Under the pieces are notes generated by a model. It saw only the letters and a list, made by a program, of their open reading frames with translations, ran no database searches and was not told the origin of the DNA. Positions 17,224 to 27,800 of a DNA stretch of 34,385 nt are shown piece by piece. Within the stretch, counting starts at the first letter, position 1, and every line of letters starts with the position of its first letter. This stretch comes from an uncultured Parabacteroides sp. GTDB taxonomy: Bacteria > Bacteroidota > Bacteroidia > Bacteroidales > Tannerellaceae. The stretch covers positions 1 through 34,385 of the forward strand of contig URZO01000040.1 in NCBI GenBank assembly GCA_900552465.1. Direction: 5' to 3'. The position numbers and the translations under genes are program-made.

Positions 17224-17259
17224 AAAATCCCGACTGACTTCACTATCAGCCGGGATTTT
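17224..17259 (-). terminator. Terminator after susD2
   Basis: AAAATCCCG (17224-17232) pairs with CGGGATTTT (17251-17259); inside, after one mismatch, CTGA pairs with TCAG around an 8-nt loop. The A/T flanks give a U-rich tail on the minus strand, and the plus strand has TTTTT as well, so it could work both ways. It lies about 60 bp after the susD2 stop. Confidence 0.8.
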
Positions 17260-17317
17260 TAGGTTGATAAAAGAGAAAGTGAGGAAGAATCAGTCTCCTC
17301 ACTTTCTTTATTAAAAA

Positions 17318-19225
17318 TTATTCCATTCCCGGATTCTGAACCAGTAATTCATTACGATTGATTTCGTCACGTTTGATTGGTGCGAAATACATCTTATCTT
17401 TCCATTTACGATCTTCACGGAATTTCAGACTTTGGATGTAGTAATGATAATCCCATGTGTCTTCGTTGTGGATATATGGTTTGTTGGCGGTTTTGCCAGG
17501 TTTCAACCTTGCAAAGACAAGGACTCCGGTCAGCTCCTTGTTGTTTGTTTCCGGGGCGATCATCCAACGGCGAACATCAAAATAGCGGAAACCTTCGTAA
17601 GCAAATTCAACGCGGCGTTCATGGCGGACAAATTCACGCATATCAGCTTGGTTGAATGCTTTTCCTTGGGCTGTCAGAGCTTCTTTTGTCGGCTTAATAT
17701 CGATACGTCCACGAAGGGCATCCAGATATTTGACTGCGCCTTCCAAGTCATTCAATTCAACACATGCTTCTGCTGCAATCATATACATTTCAGCTAAACG
17801 TAAAAATGTCCAAGGCACTGTTTGAGGATAATTTTGTCCGTCAACAGTCGGATCAATCAGCTTACGTTCATAATAACCTGTCCAAGAACCGTTCCAGTCT
17901 TCGATCGGGCCTTTACGTGTATCGATACCGTTCATGCCTTTAAAAGTCACTTTGTTACCGTTGGGCAAGCTGATTTCTATGGTGGCATCTCCGTCTGTCA
18001 CTTCATAATAACCGCATTGCAGGCGTCCCAGTGGTGTCGGATCCAAGCCTTTGGCATCAGCAGGGCGAGGACGTCCCCATTCGTTACCGTCAGTACCTAC
18101 AGTCGCATAGAAACGTGGTTCACGGCCATTATAAGGATTGCCTATTTGATTGTCTCCCGGCTTTGTCATACCTGTACCGATTGTTCCGTCTTCATATTCG
18201 AATGCCATTACCAAATCCTGTGTCGGTGTTGTTCCTGACCAGTTGTGGTAACCGTTCGGGCCGTGTTGCAAAGGAATCCAGTTACGGTCGATACCTGTCA
18301 TTGACAGCATACCGAACTGGCGTGTCCAAATTTGTTCCTTGTTGTTTGTTGTAATAATCTTATTCCATTTAGTAGCCCTTTCAGTATTGATACCTCCGCG
18401 GCAATCCAGCAATTCGTACAATCCGCTATTGATAACTTCGTCTGCGGCAGCTTTTGCTTGGCGATATAGTTCAGCCCTGTCGCCGTCGTATTGGTTGCAG
18501 GCCAATGTGTTGACTGTACGATCTGCGTACAAAGGACTGGCTACATGTAATAGAACTCTTGCTTTTAGTGCGGTCGCTGCATATTTGGTGGCACGTCCGA
18601 GATTAGCATCTGAAACCGTTTCCGGTAAATTAGCTTCAGCTAATTTACAATCTTCTAAAATGAATTCCAGACATTCCTTGATTGTATTACGCGGTTGCTT
18701 CATCGCTTCCACATCGTTCATGTCGGCAACGGCTTCGGATATCAAAGGTACTCCTCCGAATCCTCTCATTAATTCGGTATATAACCATGCACGAAGAAAA
18801 TGTGCTTCACCTTTGATCTGGTTCAGATCGTATTTGTCATCATGTGGAACATTGCCGATGTTTTTGATGATCAAGTTGGCATACCGGATGCCTTTATACC
18901 GGTCTGACCATCTGAATGGGCAGTTCCCATTATCAAACCATTGGACATCGCTCTCGGAAATGTTTGCTTCATTTACGGCGATTTGTCCGTAGTTATGAGT
19001 GAAATAAGCGTCATCAGTCAAACCGTCTGTCGTATGTTCTTTTGCTCCGTCTTTTACATACGTATATACTTGATTTACGAGAGCTTGAGTCAATCCGGCA
19101 GAACTAAATACTTCTTCTTCTTCATATTCGTTACTTGGAGAAACATCCATAAAGTCCGAACAAGAACTTAAAGATATCGTAGATCCAAACGCTAAAGCGA
19201 ATAATATGTTTTTAATATTTTTCAT
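17318..19225 (-). CDS. SusD-like outer-membrane lipoprotein, pair 2
   Basis: A 635-residue RagB/SusD lipoprotein. The lipobox is SLSSC (Cys22) followed by SDFMDV. It keeps the family core (RHERRVEFAYEGFRYFDVRRW) and the end KMYFAPIKRDEINRNELLVQNPGME. Compared with the pair 1 and 3 proteins it shares long blocks (for example HGPNGYHNWSGTTPTQDLVMAFE and AEACVELNDLEGAVKYLDALRGRI) but differs widely between them and is 9 residues shorter, so ligand preference may differ. It starts 12 nt after the SusC2 stop and is followed by a good terminator. Confidence 0.95.
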   Translation of the reverse strand: MKNIKNILFALAFGSTISLSSCSDFMDVSPSNEYEEEEVFSSAGLTQALVNQVYTYVKDGAKEHTTDGLTDDAYFTHNYGQIAVNEANISESDVQWFDNGNCPFRWSDRYKGIRYANLIIKNIGNVPHDDKYDLNQIKGEAHFLRAWLYTELMRGFGGVPLISEAVADMNDVEAMKQPRNTIKECLEFILEDCKLAEANLPETVSDANLGRATKYAATALKARVLLHVASPLYADRTVNTLACNQYDGDRAELYRQAKAAADEVINSGLYELLDCRGGINTERATKWNKIITTNNKEQIWTRQFGMLSMTGIDRNWIPLQHGPNGYHNWSGTTPTQDLVMAFEYEDGTIGTGMTKPGDNQIGNPYNGREPRFYATVGTDGNEWGRPRPADAKGLDPTPLGRLQCGYYEVTDGDATIEISLPNGNKVTFKGMNGIDTRKGPIEDWNGSWTGYYERKLIDPTVDGQNYPQTVPWTFLRLAEMYMIAAEACVELNDLEGAVKYLDALRGRIDIKPTKEALTAQGKAFNQADMREFVRHERRVEFAYEGFRYFDVRRWMIAPETNNKELTGVLVFARLKPGKTANKPYIHNEDTWDYHYYIQSLKFREDRKWKDKMYFAPIKRDEINRNELLVQNPGME

Positions 19226-19237
19226 AATGTCTTAAAT

Positions 19238-22200
19238 TTAGAATGTAATAGTCGCACCAAAGTTTATTACGCGTCTTTGCGGATATTCACGACCCGTGTC
19301 GTTTGCTTCCGGATCCTGTACCTTGACGCCGTCGATTGTGAACAGATTGGTTGCATTTACATAAACACGCAGATTTGAAATACCGGCTTTGACTATACGC
19401 GGGAAATTGAATGTATAGCCGAGTTCGACGTTCTTCAAACGCAGGTAGTCTGTGTTTTTCAAATAATAGGTGTTTCTGTTTGAAACCCAATATTCGTTTT
19501 CACGGTTGAATATACGCGGATGAACACTGCTTGGGTTTTCCGGTGTCCAACGGTTTTCAAATGTTTCTTTGTAGAAGTTTCCGGCTTCACCGGCACGTTC
19601 ACGCCAAACATAAGTTTCACCGCCTACAGCTCCCTGGAACAACATCATCAGATCGAAATTATTCCAATTGGCACCTAATGTTACGCCGGCTACAAATTTC
19701 GGTTCAGAGTTTTTGTTACTGCGAACTCTATCATCTGCATCGATCTTACCGTCACCGTTTACGTCTTTGAATTTGATATCACCGGGGCGTGCTCCGCTCC
19801 ACTTGGCTTGAGTTGCATCGACTTCAGCCTGATCTTTGAATACACCGTCATATACATAATACAGGTCTGTATTGGCGAGGTGATCTGTTGATCTCTGATA
19901 TTCGGGTACGCCGGGAACTTCGTCCCAGAACAGAATCTTATTCTTGGCATAAGTCATATTAACAGATGCGTTATAGTTTACTTTACCCGCGCGGTCTTGC
20001 CAACTGATTAATGATTCGAAACCACGGTTACACATTTCACCTAAGTTTTCACGCGGCAATGTAATACCGGAGGTTTGAGGTAGAGATGCATTACGATAGA
20101 TCAGCATATTTGTACGTTTATGATAAAATGCATCTGTTTCCCAGCTTAACCGATTCTGTAGAAATTTGAAATCTACACCGACATTGTAAGTTGTACCGAC
20201 TTCCCATGTGATATTGGGGTTCGGTGTACGAGTCGGTTCCAAATAAGGGTCGTATGTATTTCCATACAGATAGTATCCGGAGAATTTATATGTATTCAGA
20301 TATTGGATTGAACGGTCTAAATTTCCATCTGTATCGACAAGTGCGTCATTACCTGTCTGTGAAACGGATCCACGCAGTTTGAAGTAGTCGATGAAACGTA
20401 CATTCTCTTTCCACCAGCCTTCTTCCGATACACGCCATGCAGCAGATACACCGGGGAAGAAACCGTAACGTTTTTCTTTTGGGAAGCGATAAGAACCGTC
20501 TGCACGCCAAACGAATTCAACCAAATAACGTTCCATATAATTGTAAGAAACGCGTCCGAAATAGTTCAAGCGGGCTTCTTTCCAAGCTTTACCGTTGTTT
20601 GACATTTCGCTTACTCCTCCCAAATCCATGTCTTCTTTTGATGTAGATAAGAAATATTTACGGAATGCTCCTACAAAATTCTCATCTCTTTTTTCAGCTT
20701 CAATACCGACTGTAACTCCGATATTATGCTGCCCAAAAGATCTGTCATAATTTGCTATTGCATTAACCATCCAGAAAGTCTGGTCTGTCCGTTCTTCTGT
20801 TAATTCGGGAGTTGCCGGCCCTTTTTGGCCTGCTGACAGTTTGTGTTCTTCGTTACCATCCCAGGAATACAGGGTAAAGGGGGTTGAAAATTTATGACGG
20901 TTTTTGAAATATTTGTCATACGTTCCGCTACCTGTAAGACTTAAGCCTTCAACACCCGGAATCTTAATATTAATCTTTAATGTATTCTGCAGATAGTAAT
21001 CTTTTTGATTATCCTTACCTGTAGCATCTGTTCCCATAACAACAGGGTTGTGGCCGTATTCAATATCCGGACCCGGTTCGCCGGTAGGCCAATAGCCAAC
21101 TTGATTCGGTTTACTGCGGACGAGGGCACTGAAAATGTCGGTAGCTCCGTAAGTCGGATAATTACGGATTTCCATACGGCTGATAGTCCCGTAAGAAAGG
21201 TCGATATACTTATTGATCTTAGCATCGATATTAGCACGGACGCTGTATTGGTCGTAACGGTTGGCCGAATTCTTATAAATGCCGTCTTCTCCATTGGCTG
21301 CTAAGTTCAAATAAAATTTAAACTTATCGGAACCACCACTGATACTGACGTCGTGACGGTATAGCGGAGATACGTTTTTGATAGCTTCGTCATACCAATT
21401 CGTATTTGGGTGTCCCCAAGGATCTTTCCCGTTACGGAATAATTCCAAATCTTCGTTCGTATATTTGGGGGCACCTCCGGCATTTGTACTAATCTCGTTT
21501 AACAAAACGGAATATTCGTAAGCGTCACAAACTTCCGGTAAGCGAGTCGGTGTTCCGAATCCCATATTACCTGTATACGTAACAGTCGGTTTTCCTTCTT
21601 TACCTCTCTTCGTGGTAACCAGGATTACACCATTTGCAGCACGTGAACCATAGATGGCGGCGGCTGCATCTTTCAATACGGAGATAGATTCGATTTCAGA
21701 GGGGTTGATACGGTCCAAACCTCCGGCACGACCCGGAACACCGTCGATTACAACCAACGGGTCTTTACTTCCTAATGAGTTTGTACCGCGGATACGGATA
21801 GTCGTTCCGCCACCACCCGGTTCGTCAGAGCGTTGGAAACCGATCACACCCGGCATACGTCCAACCATACCGTTGGTCAGGTTGGTTGTCGGAGAGGCTT
21901 TCAGTTCTTCACCTTTCAAGCTGGCTACCGAACCGGTAACGGTCACTTTTTTCTGTGTACCGTAACCCACGACAACAACTTCTTCGATGTTTTGGGTGTC
22001 TTCTTTTAGTGTTACATTGATTGTGGATTGGTTACCGACTGCAATTTCTTGGGTTTGGTAACCGATGTAGGAAAAGACGATAGTCGAGTTGGAGGGCACC
22101 TCCAACGTATAATTACCGTCCACGTCGGTAATTATACCGATTGTAGCTCCTTTGACAGATACGTTGACACCGATAAGCGGTTCGCCGGTGGCGTCGACTA

Positions 22201-22324
22201 CTGTACCTTTAATGGTCTTTTGCTGTGCAAAAACGGTGGTTGTACAAAGTACGAAAAGTAATAAGGTTAACATGCTTATCACACCACCTCGTCTGGAATG
22301 TGTTTTTAAAGAAGAGTCTTTCAT
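19238..22324 (-). CDS. SusC-like TonB-dependent transporter, pair 2
   Basis: A 1028-residue SusC/RagA-family transporter. Its first about 34 residues differ from the other two copies (MKDSSLKTHSRRGG..., cleavage near TTTVFA-QQ). From QQKTIKGTVVDATGEP onward the regulatory-like domain, TonB box (EEVVVVGYG) and plug are almost the same as in copies 1 and 3. The barrel is mosaic: shared blocks such as GWWKENVRFIDYFKLRGSVS alternate with diverged stretches that probably line the cavity and surface loops. This pattern suggests duplication followed by divergence, with some sequence exchange between copies (inference). Confidence 0.95.
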   Translation of the reverse strand: MKDSSLKTHSRRGGVISMLTLLLFVLCTTTVFAQQKTIKGTVVDATGEPLIGVNVSVKGATIGIITDVDGNYTLEVPSNSTIVFSYIGYQTQEIAVGNQSTINVTLKEDTQNIEEVVVVGYGTQKKVTVTGSVASLKGEELKASPTTNLTNGMVGRMPGVIGFQRSDEPGGGGTTIRIRGTNSLGSKDPLVVIDGVPGRAGGLDRINPSEIESISVLKDAAAAIYGSRAANGVILVTTKRGKEGKPTVTYTGNMGFGTPTRLPEVCDAYEYSVLLNEISTNAGGAPKYTNEDLELFRNGKDPWGHPNTNWYDEAIKNVSPLYRHDVSISGGSDKFKFYLNLAANGEDGIYKNSANRYDQYSVRANIDAKINKYIDLSYGTISRMEIRNYPTYGATDIFSALVRSKPNQVGYWPTGEPGPDIEYGHNPVVMGTDATGKDNQKDYYLQNTLKINIKIPGVEGLSLTGSGTYDKYFKNRHKFSTPFTLYSWDGNEEHKLSAGQKGPATPELTEERTDQTFWMVNAIANYDRSFGQHNIGVTVGIEAEKRDENFVGAFRKYFLSTSKEDMDLGGVSEMSNNGKAWKEARLNYFGRVSYNYMERYLVEFVWRADGSYRFPKEKRYGFFPGVSAAWRVSEEGWWKENVRFIDYFKLRGSVSQTGNDALVDTDGNLDRSIQYLNTYKFSGYYLYGNTYDPYLEPTRTPNPNITWEVGTTYNVGVDFKFLQNRLSWETDAFYHKRTNMLIYRNASLPQTSGITLPRENLGEMCNRGFESLISWQDRAGKVNYNASVNMTYAKNKILFWDEVPGVPEYQRSTDHLANTDLYYVYDGVFKDQAEVDATQAKWSGARPGDIKFKDVNGDGKIDADDRVRSNKNSEPKFVAGVTLGANWNNFDLMMLFQGAVGGETYVWRERAGEAGNFYKETFENRWTPENPSSVHPRIFNRENEYWVSNRNTYYLKNTDYLRLKNVELGYTFNFPRIVKAGISNLRVYVNATNLFTIDGVKVQDPEANDTGREYPQRRVINFGATITF

Positions 22325-22367
22325 GTTCTTTCTTTATTAAATGAATATAAGGTTAAAAAAAACAATA

Positions 22368-22383
22368 AGGACATTGATGTCCT
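22368..22383 (-). promoter_or_regulatory. susC2 leader hairpin (attenuator candidate)
   Basis: AGGACA, loop TTGA, TGTCCT: a 6-bp stem with a tetraloop. On the minus strand it is followed by TATTGTTTTTTTTAACC, about 44 nt before the susC2 start. The stem plus U-run resembles an intrinsic terminator inside the leader. Confidence 0.55.
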
Positions 22384-22745
22384 GCTAAAAAACTGTAATC
22401 TGAATGTTATATAACCATAGGCTGTAAGTGTTAAATGAAATATTTATTTTGGAAAAATTTACTATTCGATATTAAGCAGGTTTTACAATAAGAAGATGAT
22501 ATTATGTAAGGAAAGCCGGTTTTTCTCAGCTTCATCAAGAGCAAATGTATATTTGCAGTTCGGAAATGCCTCTGAATTAGAGGTTGAATGATAAGTGATG
22601 CGTTGTCAACGCTTTTGCTTAGCTGTAACTGGACTTTTCCGGGTTTCATAATGAACTCTTTTTTTAGGTTAACAACTTTGTAATGAGATGCGTTTTTTAT
22701 TAAAGTAAACGTATCTCCCGTTAATAGTTGTGAATTATTTCGGGA

Positions 22746-22798
22746 CAAAGATATTACAAAATATTATATATGCAAAAATATTTGCAATAAATATTGCA
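22746..22798 (-). promoter_or_regulatory. susC2 promoter with two upstream dyads
   Basis: On the minus strand, TTTG (22776-22773), 19 bp, TATCTTTG (22753-22746): a full match to the Bacteroidota consensus. The perfect inverted repeat TGCAAA-AATA-TTTGCA (22771-22786) covers the -33 box, and TGCAATA-AA-TATTGCA (22783-22798) overlaps it upstream. The leader would be about 415 nt. Confidence 0.75.
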
Positions 22799-22837
22799 GA
22801 AGGGTTGGATTTGTTTCATTGCCAGAATCGCAGGCCT

Positions 22838-22872
22838 AAAAAAATAGGGGGCGGAAAATTCTTTCCGCCCCC
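22838..22872 (-). terminator. Terminator after susD3
   Basis: GGGGGCGGAAA (22847-22857) pairs perfectly over 11 bp with TTTCCGCCCCC (22862-22872) around a 4-nt loop. On the minus strand TATTTTTTTAGG follows. A strong intrinsic terminator about 30 bp after the susD3 stop. Confidence 0.9.
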
Positions 22873-22902
22873 TTGATATTCAGTATTTCGTTTGATTTGC
22901 TT

Positions 22903-24837
22903 TTATTCGTAATACGGATTCTGTATAATCGCCGGATTACGCAATGTTTCTTCCAGCTTGATCGGCGCGAAGTACATCTTGTTGTCCCATTTACGTTTCT
23001 CAATATAGTTCAGATTGAGGACGGTCCAGGTATAGTCGTATACTTCTTCGTCATGCACATAAGGTAATGTTGCGGTCTTGCCCGGTTTCAGACGGCCGAC
23101 AATTGTGATACCCGTCAGTTTTTTGTTTCCGGCTTCCGGTGCAGTCATCCAACGGCGTAGGTCATAGTAACGGGATTGTTCGTAAGCCAGTTCGACACGG
23201 CGTTCATGACGCATGAATTCGCGCAAGTCGTTTTGGTTGAAAGCCTTGCCGCGGACAGTCAAAGTCGCCTTTGTGTCCGGACGTCCGATACGGGAACGGA
23301 GGGCATCCAGATAAGTGGCTGCTTCATCCAGTTTGTTCAACTCGATGCAGGCCTCAGCTGCAATCAGGTACATTTCGGCCAGACGGAGGTACGGCATCGG
23401 GCATGTCTGGAAGTTATGTTCGTTGGCTGCAACAGAGCCGTCGATCAGTTTCTTTTCCAAATAACCGGTATATGTTCCGTTCCAGTTTTCGATCTGTCCC
23501 ATGCGGGTATCGACACCTACCATACCATTAAATTTTTCCTGTTTGATGGGGTTGTTGTCATCGTCGACCGAATAGATGGCATTGACATTATTGCCACCTT
23601 CGCTTAACTCGTAATAACCGAACTGCAGGTTACCCAGCGGAGTTGCGTCAAACACAGCTCCGTCAGAAGCTCTGGGACGTCCCCATTCTGCACCGTCGTA
23701 ACCGATCGTAGCGTAGAAACGCGGTTCACGGTTTGCATAAGGGTTGCTTTTTGTCTCTTCCCCGGGAGCGAACAGGTTTGCAGGAAGTGAACCGTCTTCT
23801 GTTTCAAATGCCATTGCCAAATCGTGTGTCGGAGCTGTTCCGGCCCAGTTGTGGTAGCCGTTCGGGCCATGCAGCAAGGCTACACGGTTACGAACCCAGT
23901 TGTCGGCATTCAGGTCTTTGTTCACATACTGTTTTGACCAAATGGTTTCAACATTGTTTGTGATGATGATGTCGTGGAATTTGGATGCGATTTCTTTGAC
24001 AGTGGCGGCATTACAATCAATCAAAGAGTAGTTGCTGTCGTTGATCACATCTTTGGCTGCATCTAACGCTTGTTGATATAAAGCCTGGCGGTCGCCGGTG
24101 TATTGGTTGCATGCCAAGGTATTGACAGAACGGTCTGCAAACAATGGGCTGGCAATATGTAGCAACAAACGGGCTTTTAATGCTTTGGCTGCACCTTTTG
24201 TGGCGCGTCCCATATTGGTTCCGGTCTGCTGTTCAGGCAACAAGCTGACTGCTTGCTCGATATCTTTCAAAATGAAATCCATCACATCTCCTACATTGGC
24301 ACGGGGCAATTCCAAAGCTGATGCCTCTTCGATGCTATATACCTTGTCGACGATGGGCACACCACCGAAACCGCGAAGCAGCTCTGTGTAGATGTAGGCG
24401 CGGAGGAAATAGGTTTCCCCTTTCAGAGTACTCAGGTTGACACCTGTTTTTTCAGGTACATTGTCGATGTTTGCCAGTACCAAGTTGGCACGGTAGATGC
24501 CTTTGTATTGCTTGCTCCATCTGAATGGACAGTCGTCACGGTCGTAAGCGCCCAAGTTACTGGGGGAAACGGTTGCTTCGTTGATGTCGCGGCATCCGTA
24601 CACGTGTGTAAAGAAGGCGTCGTCCGTCCAGGCGGAGGTGTTTACTTCCTGTGCAATGTCACATACATACGAATAGACATCGTTGACTACTGTTTTTGTC
24701 AGATCGGCATCTGCCCATACAGTTGTTTCATCATACTGGTCTTCCGGGGTCAGATCCATGAAGTCGGAACATGAACCGAGTGAAAACGTCAGTCCGGCTG
24801 CTACCGAAAGGCAAATATATTTTAATCTTGTTTTCAT
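22903..24837 (-). CDS. SusD-like outer-membrane lipoprotein, pair 3
   Basis: A 644-residue RagB/SusD lipoprotein with lipobox SLGSC (Cys23) and SDFMDL. It is the same length as the pair 1 protein and near-identical to it along the whole chain; the changes cluster lightly around residues 335-420 (for example ETEDGSLPANLFAPGEETKSNPYANREPRF against EMEDGKVPTTFLNAGEETTVNPYLNREPRF), which may touch ligand-facing loops. It starts 12 nt after the SusC3 stop and ends before a strong terminator, unlike its twin. Confidence 0.95.
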   Translation of the reverse strand: MKTRLKYICLSVAAGLTFSLGSCSDFMDLTPEDQYDETTVWADADLTKTVVNDVYSYVCDIAQEVNTSAWTDDAFFTHVYGCRDINEATVSPSNLGAYDRDDCPFRWSKQYKGIYRANLVLANIDNVPEKTGVNLSTLKGETYFLRAYIYTELLRGFGGVPIVDKVYSIEEASALELPRANVGDVMDFILKDIEQAVSLLPEQQTGTNMGRATKGAAKALKARLLLHIASPLFADRSVNTLACNQYTGDRQALYQQALDAAKDVINDSNYSLIDCNAATVKEIASKFHDIIITNNVETIWSKQYVNKDLNADNWVRNRVALLHGPNGYHNWAGTAPTHDLAMAFETEDGSLPANLFAPGEETKSNPYANREPRFYATIGYDGAEWGRPRASDGAVFDATPLGNLQFGYYELSEGGNNVNAIYSVDDDNNPIKQEKFNGMVGVDTRMGQIENWNGTYTGYLEKKLIDGSVAANEHNFQTCPMPYLRLAEMYLIAAEACIELNKLDEAATYLDALRSRIGRPDTKATLTVRGKAFNQNDLREFMRHERRVELAYEQSRYYDLRRWMTAPEAGNKKLTGITIVGRLKPGKTATLPYVHDEEVYDYTWTVLNLNYIEKRKWDNKMYFAPIKLEETLRNPAIIQNPYYE

Positions 24838-24849
24838 GATAATTACATT

Positions 24850-27800
24850 TTAGAATGTTGCTTGAACTCCGAAGTTGATAATTTTTCTCAAAGGATAACC
24901 ACCTAAGCTGGCGTCGCGCTGTTCCGGGTCTGCATCTTTGACGCCGTCGATAGTGATCAAGTTGGTTCCGTTGGCGTAGAGGCGCAGGTTGGAAATACCA
25001 GCCTTTTTCAACCCTTCTAATTTGAACGTGTAACCCAGCTCGACATTTTTCAAGCGCAGGTAGTTGGCGTTTCTCATGAAGTAAGTATTGTCGTTGTTGA
25101 TCCAATACTGGTTTTCGCGGTCCCAAGTACGCGGGCCTTCGGAATAAGGATTTTCCGGTGTCCAGCGTTTGTCGAAGTCGCTCTTCAGGAAGTTACCGAC
25201 CAGGCCGGACCAAGTTTCGATGTAAACTTCGGCACCTGTCGCACCTTGCCACAACATCATCACGTCCCAACCTTTCCATCTCGCTGTCAGTGTCAAACCG
25301 GCCACGAATCTCGGTTCCTGGTTCTTCTCCGGACGGACACGGTCCAAACCGTCGATTTTGCCGTCGCCGTTCATATCTTTGAAGCGGATATCACCGGGAA
25401 CGGTGTTGTCTGAATACAACAGACCTTTTTCACGGGCTTCGTCGATTTCGGCTTGCGTATGGAAAATACCGTCTGCTACATAGAGCAGTAAGTTACGGCT
25501 GCCGACTGGCCGGCCTGTCGAGAACTGGTATTCAGGAACGTTCTGTACTTCATCCCAGAAGGTGATTTTATTTCTTGCATACGTCATGTTCAGGGATGCT
25601 CCGTATTCTACTTCACCGACTCTGTCTTGCCAGCTAACCAATGATTCGAAACCGCGGTTCTTCATTTCACCCAAGTTTTCACGGGGCAGCGTGATACCGG
25701 TGATTTCCGGCAGGGATGCGTTACGGGAGATCAACATATTCGTACGTTTGTGATAGAATACATCCGTTTCCCAGCTTAAGCGGTTCTGCAGGAATTTGAA
25801 GTCTAAACCGACGTTGTAAGTTGTACCGACTTCCCATGTGATATTCGGGTTTGGAGTACGGCTCGGATACAGACGTTTGTTTTCTACACCGCCGAATGTC
25901 GTTCCGGCATTGTTGAATGCGTATGTTGTCAGATACTGGATGGAGTGGTCGTAGTTACCGTCTCCGTCTACGAGGGCGTCGTTACCGGTCTGTGAGACAG
26001 AACCACGCAGTTTGAAGTAGTCGATGAAGCGGACATTTTCTTTCCACCAGCCTTCTTCCGATACGCGCCATGCAGCCGATACACCAGGGAAGAAACCATA
26101 GCGGTTTTCTTTCGGGAAACGGTAAGAACCGTCGGCACGCCAAACGAATTCAAATAAATAACGTTCCAGATAATTGTAAGACACACGGCCGAAGTAGTTC
26201 AAACGGGTTTCTTTCCAGGAATAACCTCTTGCTGATTGGCCTTCTTCACCTCCCAAGCTCAATTCCGGTTTGCTGTCGGAAATGAAACCTTGACGGAATG
26301 CCCATGTTTCTTCATATTGCTTTTTCTGTCCTTCCATACCGAACGTTACGCCTACAGTGTGTTGTCCGAATGTACGGTTGTAGTCGATCAATCCGTTTAG
26401 CATCCAACCGAGCTGTTCGCTGTGTTTGCGTTCCAATTGCGGAGTGTCCAACCACTGTTTGGAGGCGCTCAATCCTTCGCTGCTTTCATTCGTGCCATCC
26501 CATGTGTAGAGGTAAACCGGCTTTTTCATTAAGCGGCGGTTTTCAAAATGGATGTCGTAAGAAGCGTTACCGCGCAGGGTCAAGCCTTCGATCCAGGGCA
26601 CTTTTACGTTGACCGACAAGTTGTTCTGGATATATTGGTTCTTGTAGTGGTCGAAGCCGGCCAGGTCTGTACTGGTTACGGCGGGGTTGTCGCCACGTTC
26701 AACTGCCGGGCCGGGTTCGCCTGTCGGCCACCATGCAACTTGGTCCGGACGGGAACGGCGGGCGGCACCGAAGATATCGCCGGCACTTTTAGCCGGATAT
26801 TTAGTGTCTTCCAAACGGGCGGTCACGCCGAGCTGGAAGTCTACATACTGGCTGGTCTTGACATCCAGGTTTGTACGCAAGCTGTACTGGTCGTAACGGT
26901 TGGCTGAGTTTCTGTACAGACCGTCTTCACCGTTTGCACCGAAGTTGGCATAATATTTGACTTTGTCCGTACCACCGGAAATACCGATGTCTGCACGGTA
27001 CAGGGGAGAAGCTGTCTTGACGATTTCGTCGAACCAGTTTGTATCCGGATATTTCCACGGATTTGCGTGTGTCCGGAAGCCTTCGAGCTGTTCATCGGAG
27101 AAAGAACCCGGAAGCACTTCGTTTAACATCGTGGCATATTCGTATGAGTTGGTCATCTTCGGCAAACGGGTCGGTTGCGAGAAACCAGCGCTTGCGTTGA
27201 ATGAAACGACTGGCTTACCTTCTTTACCGCGTTTGGTGGTAATCAGGACTACGCCGTTGGCTGCACGTGCGCCGTAGATAGCTGCAGATGCATCTTTCAA
27301 AACAGAGATGGATTCGATTTCTGTCGGATTCAAACGGTTCATACCACCGTCACGGTCGGGCACACCGTCGATTACGACCAGCGGATCGTTGCTACCCAAG
27401 GAGTTTGTACCGCGGATACGGATTGTAGTTCCGCCACCACCCGGTTCGTCAGCAGTCTGGAAACCGATCACACCTGGCATACGACCTACCATACCGTTAG
27501 TTAAGTTGGTCGTCGGAGAAGCCTTTAGTTCTTCACCTGTTACACTGGCAACAGAACCGGTAACGGTTACTTTCTTCTGTACACCGTAGCCGACAACAAC
27601 GACTTCTTCCAGTTTTTGTGTGTCTTCTTTTAAAGTTACATTGATCGAAGATTGATTACCGGCTGCTATTTCTTGTGTTTGGTAGCCGATATAAGAAAAA
27701 ACGATAGTCGAATTGGAGGGTACCTCCAATGTATAATTACCGTCTATGTCGGTAATTATACCGATTGTAGTCCCTTTTACTGAAACGTTAACACCGATGA

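Larger units (their letters stand above)
16655..17317. other. Intergenic region between susC1 and susD2
   Basis: A 663-bp stretch with the susC1 leader and promoter at the left and the susD2 terminator at the right. In between: GCAAT-N5-ATTGC (16919-16933), a degenerate relative of the dyads at susC2 and susC3; the palindrome ATTCCGGAAT (17045-17054); a double ATTTAAAT (17075-17093); and a GCTCG/CGAGC hairpin (17172-17187). I see no gene. Confidence 0.55.
22325..22902. other. Intergenic region between susC2 and susD3
   Basis: This 578-bp region contains the susC2 leader with its hairpin, the susC2 promoter with dyads, and the susD3 terminator. The leader segment GGTTAACAACTTTGTAATGA (near 22667) recurs in the susC3 leader and, shortened, before susC1. 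An open frame at 22431-22748 starts inside the -7 box and is not a credible gene. Confidence 0.6.

Noticed and set aside
22431..22748. A 105-codon minus-strand frame in the susC2 leader.
   Set aside because: Its start lies within the -7 box of the susC2 promoter, so the main transcript cannot contain it, and the sequence resembles no protein.
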